Source: Pseudomonas prosekii (GTDB taxonomy: Bacteria; Pseudomonadota; Gammaproteobacteria; Pseudomonadales; Pseudomonadaceae). Taken from it: a stretch of DNA of 64,000 bases. A program made the position numbers and the translations under genes. The DNA lies in assembly GCF_900105155.1 (NCBI RefSeq), contig NZ_LT629762.1:744001-808000 (forward strand). The letters are read 5' to 3'. Under the pieces are notes generated by a model, which was not told the DNA's origin, did no database searches, and was given only the letters and a program-made list of their open reading frames with translations. This document shows positions 8,750 through 20,348 of the stretch, in pieces. Numbering within the stretch: position 1 is the first letter of the stretch; every line of letters begins with the position of its first letter.

Positions 8750-10852
8750 TTAGCCCTGACTGACCAGGGCTTCGACAGGTTCAATAGTATCGTTACGGAT
8801 CACCGCACCGAACTGCTGCATCATTTGCTGGATGAACGGATCACCGTGGATCGACTCTTCGGCCTCGCGCTGGCGGTTGACCCGGCGCCGCGATGCAGCC
8901 TGGGCCGGGGTTTCCTGCTCAGGTTTGATCAGCTCCATGCTCAGGGTCAGCGTGCGCCCGTGAAACTGGTTCAACGCGTCGTTCAAGCGCCGTTGCTGGG
9001 TCGCGTTGAACAACGCACTGTGCGCCGGATCGAGGTGCAGCAACCAGTGATCGCCTTCAACCGAGATCAGCGTGCAGTTGGCGGCGATGCTGCCAGTCAT
9101 GCCGGAGATCGGCAATTTCGGAAACAATTCCAGCCATTGCAGCGCCAGACCGGTCGCCGGCATCGCAGCCGGTTCCGGCTCGGGTTCCGGCGCCGGTTCG
9201 GCGGTGTGTTCGCTGGCCAGTTCATCAAGGTAGCTGTAAGCCGAGTCGATGTCCGGCTCGATGTAATCCTCGTCCAGCGGCGGCTCGTCATCCAGGTCAA
9301 CGCCGGGGGTGGCGGCATCAACGTCGGCCACCGACGGCTCGGGGATCGGCGCAGCGGCCCATTCCGGCGCGTCCGGTACCACGCTGTCCGGCGTCGGCAG
9401 CGGCATTGGCGGCAATTCGGGTTGTTCGCTGGCCGTTTCCAGCATCGGCTCGGCGGCCGGCTGCTGGACGATTTCAGCTTCGACCGGATCATTCCACGGC
9501 AAATCAACCAAGGCTTCGGGGGCGACCGCTTCTGCCACGGGCTCGGGCGCAACCACTGGCGCAACTGGCTGCGGCTCAGGCTCACGTCTGCTTTCAGGCT
9601 CAGGCTTGGTTTGCGCCTCAGGCTGGGTTTCAGGCGCAGGCGCTGGTGCAACTGCCGTAGCGGCTACCGGCGCAACAACCGGCGCGGCAGCCACTGAGTT
9701 TGCGGAATCAACTGTGGCCTGGCTGATCCCCACTGGCTTTAGCGGTTGCCTCGGCGCATCCGCCGTGTCCGCCGGCCGGAACGCCAACATGCGCAACAGG
9801 ACCATTTCAAAGCCACCACGCGGGTCCGGCGCCAGCGGCAAGTCGCGGCGGCCTATCAGGCCCATCTGGTAATAAAACTGCACGTCTTCGGCCGGCAAGG
9901 CCTGCGCCAGTGCGAGCACGCGATCTCGGTCGCCATGACCGTTGTCGACGCCTTCAGGCAACGCCTGAGCAATCGCAACGCGGTGCAACACATTGAGAAT
10001 CTCGGACAGCACACCGTTCCAGTCCGGGCCTTGTTCAGCCAGGTGACGGACGGCTTCGAGCAACGCCTTGGCGTCGCCCTCGATCAATGAATGCAGGACA
10101 TCAAACACCTGGCCATGATCGAGCGTGCCGAGCATCGCCCGCACGTCGGCGGCCATGACTTTGCCTTCACCGAAGGCAATCGCCTGATCGGTCAGGCTCA
10201 TCGCATCGCGCATCGAACCGTCAGCGGCGCGGCCGAGCAGCCACAGCGCGTCGTCCTCGAACGGCACCTGCTCAACGCCCAGCACGTGGGTCAAATGCTC
10301 GACGACTCGCTCGGGAGTCATGTTCTTCAACGAGAACTGCAGGCACCGCGAGAGAATAGTTGCCGGAAGTTTCTGCGGATCAGTAGTCGCGAGGATGAAC
10401 TTGACGTAGGGCGGCGGCTCTTCGAGGGTTTTCAGCAGCGCATTGAAGGAATGGCTGGAAAGCATGTGCACTTCGTCGATCAGGTAGACCTTGAAGCGAC
10501 CACGGCTTGGCGCGTATTGCACGTTGTCGAGCAGCTCACGCGTGTCCTCGACCTTGGTCCGGCTCGCGGCGTCGATCTCGATCAGGTCGACGAAGCGCCC
10601 TTCATCGATTTCGCGGCACACCGAGCACTCGCCACACGGCGTCGAAGTGATGCCTGTTTCACAGTTTAAACATTTGGCAATGATTCGTGCGATGGTGGTC
10701 TTGCCGACCCCGCGCGTACCGGTAAACAGGTAAGCGTGGTGCAGCCGCTGGCTGTCCAAGGCATTGATCAGAGCCTTGAGCACATGGGTCTGGCCGACCA
10801 TTTCGCGGAACGAGCGCGGACGCCATTTACGTGCAAGAACCTGATAACTCAT
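8750..10852 (-). CDS. dnaX: DNA polymerase III subunits gamma/tau
   Basis: The clamp-loader ATPase, 700 residues. Visible are Walker A GTRGVGKTT (45-53), a Cys4 zinc site (C64, C73, C76, C79), Walker B-like LIDEVHMLS, and the sensor motif ILSRCLQF with the SRC arginine finger. Domain III is followed by a long proline-, glutamate- and alanine-rich linker (about 400-570) and the C-terminal domain that in tau binds the polymerase core. The start MSYQVLARKWRP is canonical; the frame stays open 67 codons upstream without a ribosome site. I saw no A-rich slippery heptamer like the E. coli one, so a frameshifted gamma form is not supported. Confidence 0.97.
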   Translation of the reverse strand: MSYQVLARKWRPRSFREMVGQTHVLKALINALDSQRLHHAYLFTGTRGVGKTTIARIIAKCLNCETGITSTPCGECSVCREIDEGRFVDLIEIDAASRTKVEDTRELLDNVQYAPSRGRFKVYLIDEVHMLSSHSFNALLKTLEEPPPYVKFILATTDPQKLPATILSRCLQFSLKNMTPERVVEHLTHVLGVEQVPFEDDALWLLGRAADGSMRDAMSLTDQAIAFGEGKVMAADVRAMLGTLDHGQVFDVLHSLIEGDAKALLEAVRHLAEQGPDWNGVLSEILNVLHRVAIAQALPEGVDNGHGDRDRVLALAQALPAEDVQFYYQMGLIGRRDLPLAPDPRGGFEMVLLRMLAFRPADTADAPRQPLKPVGISQATVDSANSVAAAPVVAPVAATAVAPAPAPETQPEAQTKPEPESRREPEPQPVAPVVAPEPVAEAVAPEALVDLPWNDPVEAEIVQQPAAEPMLETASEQPELPPMPLPTPDSVVPDAPEWAAAPIPEPSVADVDAATPGVDLDDEPPLDEDYIEPDIDSAYSYLDELASEHTAEPAPEPEPEPAAMPATGLALQWLELFPKLPISGMTGSIAANCTLISVEGDHWLLHLDPAHSALFNATQQRRLNDALNQFHGRTLTLSMELIKPEQETPAQAASRRRVNRQREAEESIHGDPFIQQMMQQFGAVIRNDTIEPVEALVSQG

Positions 10853-10994
10853 CGAAAACCGTCGCCACTGGGAAGCAGAAGCGGCTAATGCTAGCGGAGC
10901 AGGCCCAAAATTGCATCCGGCGCGCTCGTCTAATCTGGCTAAGCTGCACTTTGGGGGCCATTTGCGGCTCGGGTTTATCAGTTCCGGAGCGTTT

Positions 10995-11744
10995 ATGCGG
11001 TTGGCCCTGGGGGCATTGTTGTGGATCTGCCTGAATGTCGCCGCCGCCGACACGCCGGTGCGTTACGTGCTGGCCGACGGTTGGGCAATGCCGCTGGTGC
11101 AACTGGAACGCGGCCGCCCGACCCAGGGCATTTTGTATGACGTGATGCTCAGCCTGTCGACTCAGGTCGGCGCGCCGGCGGAGTTTCACGTGGTGCCGCG
11201 CGCGCGGGTGCAAAGCGTCATGGAGCACGGCGAGGTCGATGTGCGCTGCTATGCCGCGCAATCGTGGCAGCCGAACCAGTCCGGCGATTACATCTGGAGC
11301 ATTCCGCTGTTTGTGCAGCGCGACTTGCTGATCAGCCGCCAAGGCCCGCCGATTGCGGTGGTGCCGGCGAACCTGCAAAAAGAATCGGTCGGCACGGTGC
11401 TCGGTTACATCTACCCGACGCTGCAACCGCTGTTCGACAGCGGCCAGTTGCAACGCGAAGACGCGCGCAGCCAGGAGCAAGTGCTGGAAAAACTCCTGGC
11501 TGGCCGCTATCGCTACGCGGTCAGCAATCAATGGACGCTCGACTGGTTCAACCAGCGCCTGTTGCCGGAGCGGCAGCTGCAAGCGGTGGCGCTGTTGCAG
11601 GAGCAGAATGTCGGCTGCTACGTGCGCAACGACCCGAAAGTGCCGGTGCAGCGGATTTTGCGCACCTTGCTGCGGATGAAAATGTCGGGGGAAATTGACG
11701 ACATCATCGGGCTCTACATTGGCGCCGAGCCCCGCGAGCCTTAA
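10995..11744 (+). CDS. Periplasmic substrate-binding protein (amino-acid-type, solute-binding family 3)
   Basis: A 249-residue secreted protein: signal peptide MRLALGALLWICLNVAAADT (probable cleavage after AAA), then a type II periplasmic binding fold as in SBP_bac_3 proteins. No permease or ATPase gene is adjacent, so it is an orphan whose ligand is unknown; many such Pseudomonas orphans work with distant ABC systems or sensors. The ATG at 10995 is chosen because GGAG lies seven bases before it and it begins a signal peptide; the frame is open 28 codons earlier. It is divergent from dnaX. Confidence 0.8.
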   Translation: MRLALGALLWICLNVAAADTPVRYVLADGWAMPLVQLERGRPTQGILYDVMLSLSTQVGAPAEFHVVPRARVQSVMEHGEVDVRCYAAQSWQPNQSGDYIWSIPLFVQRDLLISRQGPPIAVVPANLQKESVGTVLGYIYPTLQPLFDSGQLQREDARSQEQVLEKLLAGRYRYAVSNQWTLDWFNQRLLPERQLQAVALLQEQNVGCYVRNDPKVPVQRILRTLLRMKMSGEIDDIIGLYIGAEPREP

Positions 11745-11755
11745 CGCAATCCTCA

Positions 11756-11847
11756 TGTAGGAGTGAGCCTGCTCGCGATAGCGCAATAACATTCAACATT
11801 GACGTCGGCTGACACACCGCCATCGCGAGCAGGCTCACTCCTGCAGG
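11756..11847. repeat. REPIN (family A)
   Basis: Inverted units GTAGGAGTGAGCCTGCTCGC and GCGAGCAGGCTCACTCCTGC around a roughly 40-base centre. Downstream of the binding-protein gene. Confidence 0.85.
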
Positions 11848-11956
11848 GAAAAACGCGCACACGAAAAAACACCGCCCTGGAGTTGATCCATGGCAGAGCA
11901 GCAAAAATATTTTGGGTTGATAAGCACGATAGAGAAACCGTGCGGCGTTATGGAGG

Positions 11957-12063
11957 CAACCCCATCAGCCACACCCCGGCACACAATGTTCCCGCTGTGG
12001 CTGCTTCCTTCCGGATCTGACCAGGTTCACGGGTAATCGTTGCGGGGGGACCGATGGGGTCAC
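11957..12063 (-). ncRNA. ffs: Signal recognition particle RNA (4.5S RNA)
   Basis: The minus strand contains CCTGGTCAGATCCGGAAGG followed by AAGCAGCC, the conserved SRP RNA domain IV with its GGAA tetraloop and asymmetric internal loop that binds Ffh. The ends pair: ACCCCATCGG near the 5' end with CTGATGGGGT near the 3' end. Total length about 100-107 nt fits the small bacterial type. Exact ends are estimated from the pairing. A promoter is visible about 35 bases upstream of the mature 5' end, so a short leader is probably removed, as in other bacteria. Confidence 0.93.
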
Positions 12064-12096
12064 CATAACGACGTTCACCTGACGGCGAACGGCGCC

Positions 12097-12124
12097 ATTG
12101 TACCTATCTGAGACGAACTTACAA
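12097..12124 (-). promoter_or_regulatory. Sigma-70 promoter of ffs
   Basis: On the minus strand TTGTAA and TACAAT are 16 bases apart, a good sigma-70 match placed upstream of the SRP RNA. Confidence 0.65.
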
Positions 12125-12140
12125 CCGTTCGATCCAGATT

Positions 12141-12200
12141 AAAAAAATGAATCAGGTCAAGGACATGCGCAGGCCTTTAAAAACGCCGGGCGACTTGACC
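12141..12200 (-). terminator. Possible terminator after ligA
   Basis: On the minus strand GGTCAAG and CTTGACC are inverted around about 32 bases, followed within six bases by a run of seven T. The loop is long, so the fold is less sure than the T tract. Confidence 0.45.
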
Positions 12201-12234
12201 GGGAGCATGGGAACGATCATAGCCGGGTTTCGGG

Positions 12235-14640
<2,406 letters not shown>

Positions 14641-14668
14641 TAATCACGATAGCCTAAAGGCTTGCACC

Positions 14669-14805
14669 ATGTGGCGAGAGGGCTTGCCCCCGTTCGACTG
14701 CGAAGCAGTCGCAAATATTGTGATCGTGTTTTATCTGGCACAACGGGCGGCATGGTTTTTGGGGCCGCTTCGCAACTCAACGGGGGCAAGCCCCCTCGCC
14801 ACAAC
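14669..14805. repeat. Inverted repeat, family C
   Basis: Arms GTGGCGAGAGGGCTTGCCCC and GGGGCAAGCCCCCTCGCCAC around about 90 bases. Related to 8143-8255. Lies between zipA and ligA. Confidence 0.8.
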
Positions 14806-14818
14806 AGCCCTTTTGCCT

Positions 14819-15673
14819 TTAGCGTTTCTGAGTCAGGGCGCGACGTTCGAACTCGACGATACGCTGACGGTAATGCTCGATCGTCTGGGCGGTCAGCACA
14901 CTGCGCTGGTCGTCTTTCAGTTCGCCGTTCAGTTCCTGCGACAGCTTGCGCGCTGCGGCCACCATCACGTCGAAGGCTTGCTTCGGATGACGCGGGCCCG
15001 GCAGACCGAGGAAGAAGCTCACGGCCGGCGTGCTGAAGTGGTCGATGTCGTCCAGATCAAAGATGCCCGGCTTGACCGCGTTGGCCATGGAGAACAGCAC
15101 TTCGCCGTTACCCGCCATGCTTTCGTGGCGGTGGAAAATATCCATCTCGCCGAAACGCAGGCCGCTTTCGAGAATGTTCTGCAACAGCGCCGGGCCCTTG
15201 AAGCCGGCAGCGTCGCGGCAGATCACGCTGATCACCAGCACTTCTTCGGCTTGCGGCTGTTCTTTGTCGCTGACCGCCGGCGACGACTTGGTGTCATCCG
15301 GGAAATCGTCGTCACGGCTGCTGAAGCTCGGGCCGCCGTCCAGATCCAGGCTCAGGTTCATGTCGCCCTGCGAAGGTTCGCCATGGCCACGCTTGCCGCG
15401 CTTGGAACCGGATTCACGAGGTTCGCGCGCCGGCATGCTCACCGACGGCAAATCGTGCTCGTCCAGTTGCGGCTCTTTATGCGTGTCCAGCACGCGGGGC
15501 GGGCCCAACAGCTCGGCGCTGGTGTCCTCGTCCGGCAGGTTGGACAGACTTCGATCAAGACGGAATTTTAGTTTTCCCTTGCCGCCGCGCATACGGCGCC
15601 AGCCATCGAAAAGAATACCGGCAATGACAATAATGCCGATGACGATCAGCCACTCGCGCAGACCGATTTCCAT
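14819..15673 (-). CDS. zipA: Cell division protein ZipA
   Basis: A 284-residue inner-membrane division protein that tethers FtsZ. An N-terminal transmembrane helix (about 8-25, [19 protein letters not shown]) follows a short periplasmic end, then a charged, low-complexity linker (about 28-140), and a C-terminal FtsZ-binding domain (about 143-280) starting [19 protein letters not shown]. This order and length are those of ZipA. It lies between smc and ligA on the same strand, the conserved Pseudomonas arrangement. The 258-base gap to smc leaves room for its own promoter. Confidence 0.95.
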   Translation of the reverse strand: MEIGLREWLIVIGIIVIAGILFDGWRRMRGGKGKLKFRLDRSLSNLPDEDTSAELLGPPRVLDTHKEPQLDEHDLPSVSMPAREPRESGSKRGKRGHGEPSQGDMNLSLDLDGGPSFSSRDDDFPDDTKSSPAVSDKEQPQAEEVLVISVICRDAAGFKGPALLQNILESGLRFGEMDIFHRHESMAGNGEVLFSMANAVKPGIFDLDDIDHFSTPAVSFFLGLPGPRHPKQAFDVMVAAARKLSQELNGELKDDQRSVLTAQTIEHYRQRIVEFERRALTQKR

Positions 15674-15931
15674 GTAATCCCGTGCCTCTATAAAAAATGC
15701 TGAAAAATAAGGGGTTTACAACGTGCAAACCGCTTTAAAACGTGGCGCCAACTCTATGTTCTGACAGGCGTTTTGCCCACGTATACGAAAAATTGACATT
15801 AAACTAGCACGACCAAAGGCAACTTTACACCGTCTGTCACAATGGCTTGAGCGAATATGTCGATTGGCCAGCAACGAAAGGCAAGAAGAACCGTCCTACA
15901 ACCGCGTATCACCGGCCCTACAGCCCGAGAC

Positions 15932-18900
15932 TCAGGCATCCACCATTGCCATTGCTTCTTCGACATCTACCGCTACCAAACGTGAACAACCCGGTTCATG
16001 CATCGTCACCCCCATCAGTTGATCGGCCATTTCCATGGCGATCTTGTTGTGGGTGATGTAGATGAACTGCACCGTCTGCGACATTTCCTTGACCAGCCGT
16101 GCGTAGCGTCCAACGTTAGCGTCATCCAGTGGCGCGTCAACTTCATCAAGCATGCAGAACGGCGCCGGGTTCAACTTGAAGATGGCAAATACCAGGGCCA
16201 ATGCGGTCAGGGCTTTTTCGCCGCCGGAGAGCAAATGGATGGTGCTGTTCTTCTTCCCTGGCGGCCGCGCCATGATTGTCACCCCTGTATCGAGTAGATC
16301 TTCGCCCGTCAGTTCCAAGTAGGCGCTGCCGCCACCGAAAACTTTTGGGAAAAGTGCCTGAATTCCGGCATTGATCTGATCAAAGGTATCTTTGAAGCGG
16401 TTTCGGGTTTCCTTGTCGATCTTGCGAATCACGTTTTCCAGCGTGTCCAGCGCTTCGACCAGATCGTCGTTCTGCGCGTCCAGATAACGTTTGCGTTCGG
16501 ATTGCTGGGTGTATTCGTCGATGGCCGCGAGGTTGATCGCACCGAGCCGCGCAATACGTGCGGCGATGCGCTCCAGCTCTTCCTCGGCGTCCTTCTCGTT
16601 GGCCTCGGCCACCAGCGTGGCGATCACGCCATGCAAGTCGTAGCCATCCTCCAGCAATTGATCTTCGAGGGTTTTGCGGCGCACGGTCAGGGCTTGCCAT
16701 TCCATGCGCTGGGTTTCCATCTGCCCGCGAATCAACTGCGACTGCTGCTCGGCCTGATTTCGGCGCTTCTCGGCATCACGCAATTCGCGGTCGGCGTCTT
16801 CCATGGCGGCTTGCGCGGTTTTCAGTTCTTCGTCGACGGTCATGCGCTTGTCGAGCAGCTCTTCGAGTTTGAGGCGCAGCTCTTCCAGCGGTGCCTCGCC
16901 CTCCTCCAGATTCAAACTGAGCTGTTCGCGCTTCTCGGTCAGGCGCTCGGATTGCATCTCCAGACGTTCCAGCGCCTGGCGCGTCGAGTCGTGCTGGGCC
17001 TTCAGCGAGCCCAGACGCACGGCCAATTGGTGCGCATGGTCCTTGTGCTGCCGCGCTTCCTGGCGCACCCGATCAAGACGTTCGCGCAAACTGTCGCGCT
17101 GAGCCATCAGTAATTCGCGCTGTTCGGTGTCGAGCTCCATCGCGTCGAGAGCTTCCTGCAATTGCAGGCGCGCCTCGCCAATGTTTTCGTGTTCCAGCGC
17201 GCGTTGCTCGGCCAGTTCGCTGAGCTCTTCGTCGAGACGCGTGCGGCGCAACGTCAGTTGTTCAGCCTTGGCTTTGCCGGCGGACAGCTGGGCTTTCAAT
17301 TCACCTTGCTGACGCGCTTCGTCCTGCAGCAAACGGCGCAAATGTTCGCGGCCGTTTTCCTGCTGACGCTGTTGCGCGCGCAGGTTCTGCAATTGTGTTT
17401 CGAGGGTTTCGACCGTGGCTTCGCGCTCTTCACGTTCGATGCCCAGATTGTGAATTTCCTGACCACGGGCGATCACGCCGCTTTCAGCTTCACTGGCGCG
17501 GCGCACCCGCAGAAAGTGCCGGCTGACCCAATAACCGTCGCGGCTGATCAGGCTTTCGCCGTCGGCCAATTGCCCGCGCAGGGCCAAGGCCTGATCGAGA
17601 CTCTCAACCGGTTTGACCTGCCCCAGCCATGGCGACAGATCAACCGGCGCCTCGACCTTGTCGAGCAGACTGCCGGCCACGCGCACGCCATCGGTGGCGG
17701 TGCTGAGCAAACGCAAATCGCCTTGGGCAAACCCGGCCAGATCAAAATCGCCGAAGTCGTCGACCAGCACCGCTTGCAAGTCGGCGCCGAGCACGGTTTC
17801 CACCGCCAGCTCCCAACCCGCCTCAACGCTCAAGCCGTCGGCCAGGCGCGGACGCTCGGCCAGGTTCTGTTCGCGCAGCCATTCAGCAGTGCCAGTGCCC
17901 GGATCGAGCGCGGCTTGCTGCAAGGCTTCCAGCGAGGCCAATCGCCCGTTGAGACGCTGCAAGTCACCTTGCGCGGTTTGTTGGGCGGTCAGAGCTTGCT
18001 GCAATTCCTGACGCAGCTGTTCGAGTTTTTCGACTTGCGCCTGTTCACTGGTCTGCAAATCCTCAAGCGTCGCCTCGGACTCCGCGAGCTGCTCGTTGAG
18101 CGCCATGATCGCCGCGTCTTCAGGGTCGGCCGAGAGCAGTGCGCGCTCCTCGCCGAGACGCTTTTGCCGTTCGGCCAGGCGTTCCATGCTGGTTTCCAGC
18201 TGCTGGATGCGCGACTGCTGCACTTCGGACTGGCGGCGCGGTTCAGCGGCGGTGAGGTTGAACGTGTCCCACTGCTCTTGCCAGGCGTGCATGGTGGTTT
18301 CGGATTCTTCCAGCGCGGCGGCGGCCTCTTCGGCGGCGGCGCTGGTGACTTCCTGTTCCGGGGTCAGCAGGTCGAGCTCTTCGCCGAGGGTCAGCAGCAA
18401 CGTGCGGTCGTGGCCCAGGTGCGATTCGGTTTCCAGGCGAGCGCGCTCGGCTTCTTTCAAATCATCCTGCAATTGGCGCAAACGCTGCTGGCCGTGCTGG
18501 ATGCTTTGCTCGACCCGGGCGATGTCGCCGCCGACCGAATAAAAGCGCCCTTGCACCAGATTGAAGCGCTCGGACAGGTCATGGTGACCGTCACGCAGGC
18601 GTTCAATTGCGGCGTCGGCGTTGCGTTGCTCAGCGACCAACGCTTCGAAGGTGATTTCCTGATTGCCGATCACCGCTTCACGCTGCCCGACCTGCTCGTT
18701 CAGCGCCTGCCAGCGCAGCGCCGACAATTGCGCCTTGAGCTGACGTTCCTCACCTTTATATTCCTGATACTTTTTGGCCGACTCGGCCTGGCGGTGCAGG
18801 CGTTCGAGTTGGCGTTCCAGCTCGTCGCGCAAGTCGGTCAGGCGCGCGAGGTTTTCATGGGTGCGGCGGATTCGGTTTTCAGTCTCGCGGCGGCGCTCCT

Positions 18901-19420
18901 TGTACTTGGAGATGCCGGCCGCTTCTTCAATAAAGTTGCGCAGGTCTTCAGGCTTGGCTTCGATCAGCTTGGAGATCATCCCCTGCTCGATGATCGAGTA
19001 GCTGCGCGGGCCGAGGCCGGTGCCGAGGAAGATGTCGGTGATGTCGCGCCGCCGGCATTTGGTGCCGTTGAGGAAGTAACTGTTCTGGCTGTCGCGGGTC
19101 ACTTTGCGGCGAATCGAGATTTCCGCATAAGCCGCGTATTCGCCGACCAGCGTGCCGTCGGAGTTGTCGAACACCAGTTCGATGCTCGCCTGGCTGACCG
19201 GTTTGCGGCTGGTCGAGCCATTGAAGATGACGTCGGTCATCGACTCGCCGCGCAGGTTCTTTGCCGAGCTCTCGCCCATCACCCAACGCACGGCGTCGAT
19301 GATGTTCGACTTGCCGCAACCATTGGGCCCGACCACTGCCGCCATGTTACTGGGGAAGTTCACCGTGGTCGGGTCGACGAAGGATTTGAACCCCGCCAGT
19401 TTGATGCACTTGAGCCGCAC
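15932..19420 (-). CDS. smc: Chromosome partition/condensin ATPase SMC
   Basis: A 1162-residue structural maintenance of chromosomes protein. Walker A is VVGPNGCGKSN (about 30-40); two long coiled coils surround a hinge (about 510-650, region around GWELAVETVLGADLQAVLVD); the ABC signature is LLSGGEKALTALALVFAIF and Walker B FCMLDEVDAPLDD near the C-terminus. A true SMC rather than MukB or RecN by length and motif sequence. No scpA or scpB is nearby. Only two bases separate it from the upstream FadR-type regulator gene, so the two may be cotranscribed, which is unusual for the regulator's apparent job. Confidence 0.97.
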   Translation of the reverse strand: MRLKCIKLAGFKSFVDPTTVNFPSNMAAVVGPNGCGKSNIIDAVRWVMGESSAKNLRGESMTDVIFNGSTSRKPVSQASIELVFDNSDGTLVGEYAAYAEISIRRKVTRDSQNSYFLNGTKCRRRDITDIFLGTGLGPRSYSIIEQGMISKLIEAKPEDLRNFIEEAAGISKYKERRRETENRIRRTHENLARLTDLRDELERQLERLHRQAESAKKYQEYKGEERQLKAQLSALRWQALNEQVGQREAVIGNQEITFEALVAEQRNADAAIERLRDGHHDLSERFNLVQGRFYSVGGDIARVEQSIQHGQQRLRQLQDDLKEAERARLETESHLGHDRTLLLTLGEELDLLTPEQEVTSAAAEEAAAALEESETTMHAWQEQWDTFNLTAAEPRRQSEVQQSRIQQLETSMERLAERQKRLGEERALLSADPEDAAIMALNEQLAESEATLEDLQTSEQAQVEKLEQLRQELQQALTAQQTAQGDLQRLNGRLASLEALQQAALDPGTGTAEWLREQNLAERPRLADGLSVEAGWELAVETVLGADLQAVLVDDFGDFDLAGFAQGDLRLLSTATDGVRVAGSLLDKVEAPVDLSPWLGQVKPVESLDQALALRGQLADGESLISRDGYWVSRHFLRVRRASEAESGVIARGQEIHNLGIEREEREATVETLETQLQNLRAQQRQQENGREHLRRLLQDEARQQGELKAQLSAGKAKAEQLTLRRTRLDEELSELAEQRALEHENIGEARLQLQEALDAMELDTEQRELLMAQRDSLRERLDRVRQEARQHKDHAHQLAVRLGSLKAQHDSTRQALERLEMQSERLTEKREQLSLNLEEGEAPLEELRLKLEELLDKRMTVDEELKTAQAAMEDADRELRDAEKRRNQAEQQSQLIRGQMETQRMEWQALTVRRKTLEDQLLEDGYDLHGVIATLVAEANEKDAEEELERIAARIARLGAINLAAIDEYTQQSERKRYLDAQNDDLVEALDTLENVIRKIDKETRNRFKDTFDQINAGIQALFPKVFGGGSAYLELTGEDLLDTGVTIMARPPGKKNSTIHLLSGGEKALTALALVFAIFKLNPAPFCMLDEVDAPLDDANVGRYARLVKEMSQTVQFIYITHNKIAMEMADQLMGVTMHEPGCSRLVAVDVEEAMAMVDA

Positions 19421-19422
19421 GC

Positions 19423-20082
19423 TTAAGCAACCGTCAGGGCGGAGATCACCAGATCGCAGCTGCGCTGGGCATAGGCCGTCAGCACCACACGAATCTGCGG
19501 GAAGTCACGGGCGATCACTGCCGCCAGCAAGCGCTCGAACAATTCGAGGAACTCGCTCATCTCGGCTTTGCGCTGTTCCAGTGCAAGAAAATACGCGCGG
19601 CTCATGGCCGGCTGCAGATTTTCCACGGTTTCCTGCAAATACGGGTTGTTGGCAAACGGGTATGCAGCGCGCATCACGCTGAAACTGTCGTCAACGAATG
19701 TGCGGATGTCCTGGCGCTCGTAACTAGCGCTCAGGCGTTGCTGGATCTGCACGAACGCCGCCAGGTCAGCCTGGACTCGCCAGCCGCTGGCCACGGCGTT
19801 GCCGAGCAAGATGTACAACTCGCTCATCAGCGTGCACAGGCTCTGGACCTTGTGCGCGGTGAGTTCGGTGACATGGGCGCCACGTCGCGGGAGGATCGCG
19901 ATCAAGTGGCGGCGCTCCAGGATCAGCAAGGCTTCGCGGACCGAACCGCGGCTGACATTAAGTGCCAGCGTGACCTTCTGTTCCTGGATGCGCTCTCCCG
20001 GCTTCATTTCGCCGCGAATGATACGTTCGGCGAGGTGGTGAGCAATTTGCTCGGCGAGGCTGTCCGGCGCCTTGAACGTCAT
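19423..20082 (-). CDS. GntR-family regulator, FadR/FCD subfamily
   Basis: A 219-residue repressor-type protein with an N-terminal winged helix (about 8-72; SLAEQIAHHLAERIIRGEMKPGERI, then NVSRGSVREALLILERR) and a C-terminal all-helical FCD ligand domain (about 85-210). The ligand is unknown. It is divergent from xdhA across 266 bases that hold several dyads, so control of the purine genes is plausible; it is also two bases from smc. In the P. aeruginosa chromosome a regulator occupies the same place next to smc, so the position alone does not prove purine control. Confidence 0.88.
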   Translation of the reverse strand: MTFKAPDSLAEQIAHHLAERIIRGEMKPGERIQEQKVTLALNVSRGSVREALLILERRHLIAILPRRGAHVTELTAHKVQSLCTLMSELYILLGNAVASGWRVQADLAAFVQIQQRLSASYERQDIRTFVDDSFSVMRAAYPFANNPYLQETVENLQPAMSRAYFLALEQRKAEMSEFLELFERLLAAVIARDFPQIRVVLTAYAQRSCDLVISALTVA

Positions 20083-20123
20083 GGTTGTCCTTCAAACTCT
20101 TCGATCTGCACAAGCGGCGCAGT

Positions 20124-20139
20124 GTAGCGCAATTGCTAC
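20124..20139. promoter_or_regulatory. Palindrome upstream of the FadR-type gene
   Basis: GTAGCGCAATTGCTAC: arms GTAGC and GCTAC with centre GCAATT, lying 42 bases before the regulator start codon. A candidate autoregulatory operator. Confidence 0.4.
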
Positions 20140-20169
20140 GTCATGGCGGAGTGCCCACCCGGCGGTTTT

Positions 20170-20185
20170 TGGCACGAAATAAGCA
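20170..20185 (+). promoter_or_regulatory. Possible sigma-54 promoter for xdhA
   Basis: TGGCACGAAATAAGCA has a perfect -24 element (TTGGCACG with the preceding T) and the required GC at -12 with exact spacing, but AA instead of TT before GC. It would start transcription about 150 bases before xdhA. Confidence 0.45.
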
Positions 20186-20252
20186 AAAAGCAAGCTGACA
20201 CGTGAGGGTCAATACTAATGAAACGCGCTGTTGATCGAGAAAAGCTGATTTC

Positions 20253-20303
20253 CTGACCTTTAAGTCAGAAAACCATTGACCGAAAAGTCAGACCTGATAA
20301 ATT
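20253..20303 (+). promoter_or_regulatory. Tandem operator-like repeats overlapping a sigma-70-like promoter of xdhA
   Basis: CTGACCTTTAAGTCAG (20253-20268) and TTGACCGAAAAGTCAG (20276-20291) share 12 of 16 positions and are 23 bases apart. Each is an imperfect dyad (TGAC...GTCA). The second includes TTGACC, which with TAAATT 16 bases later (20298-20303) makes a plausible promoter, so a protein bound here would compete with RNA polymerase. Confidence 0.5.
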
Positions 20304-20348
20304 CGGCTCACATCGGTTAACAACAATAATGAGTCTGCGAGGCCATCC

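Noticed and set aside
8750..10852. Programmed frameshift in dnaX giving a gamma form
   Set aside because: No A-rich slippery sequence with downstream stem was seen; the full-length tau reading is enough.
17162..19426. 754-codon plus-strand frame inside smc
   Set aside because: Antisense to the coiled coils of Smc, repetitive composition, no ribosome site.
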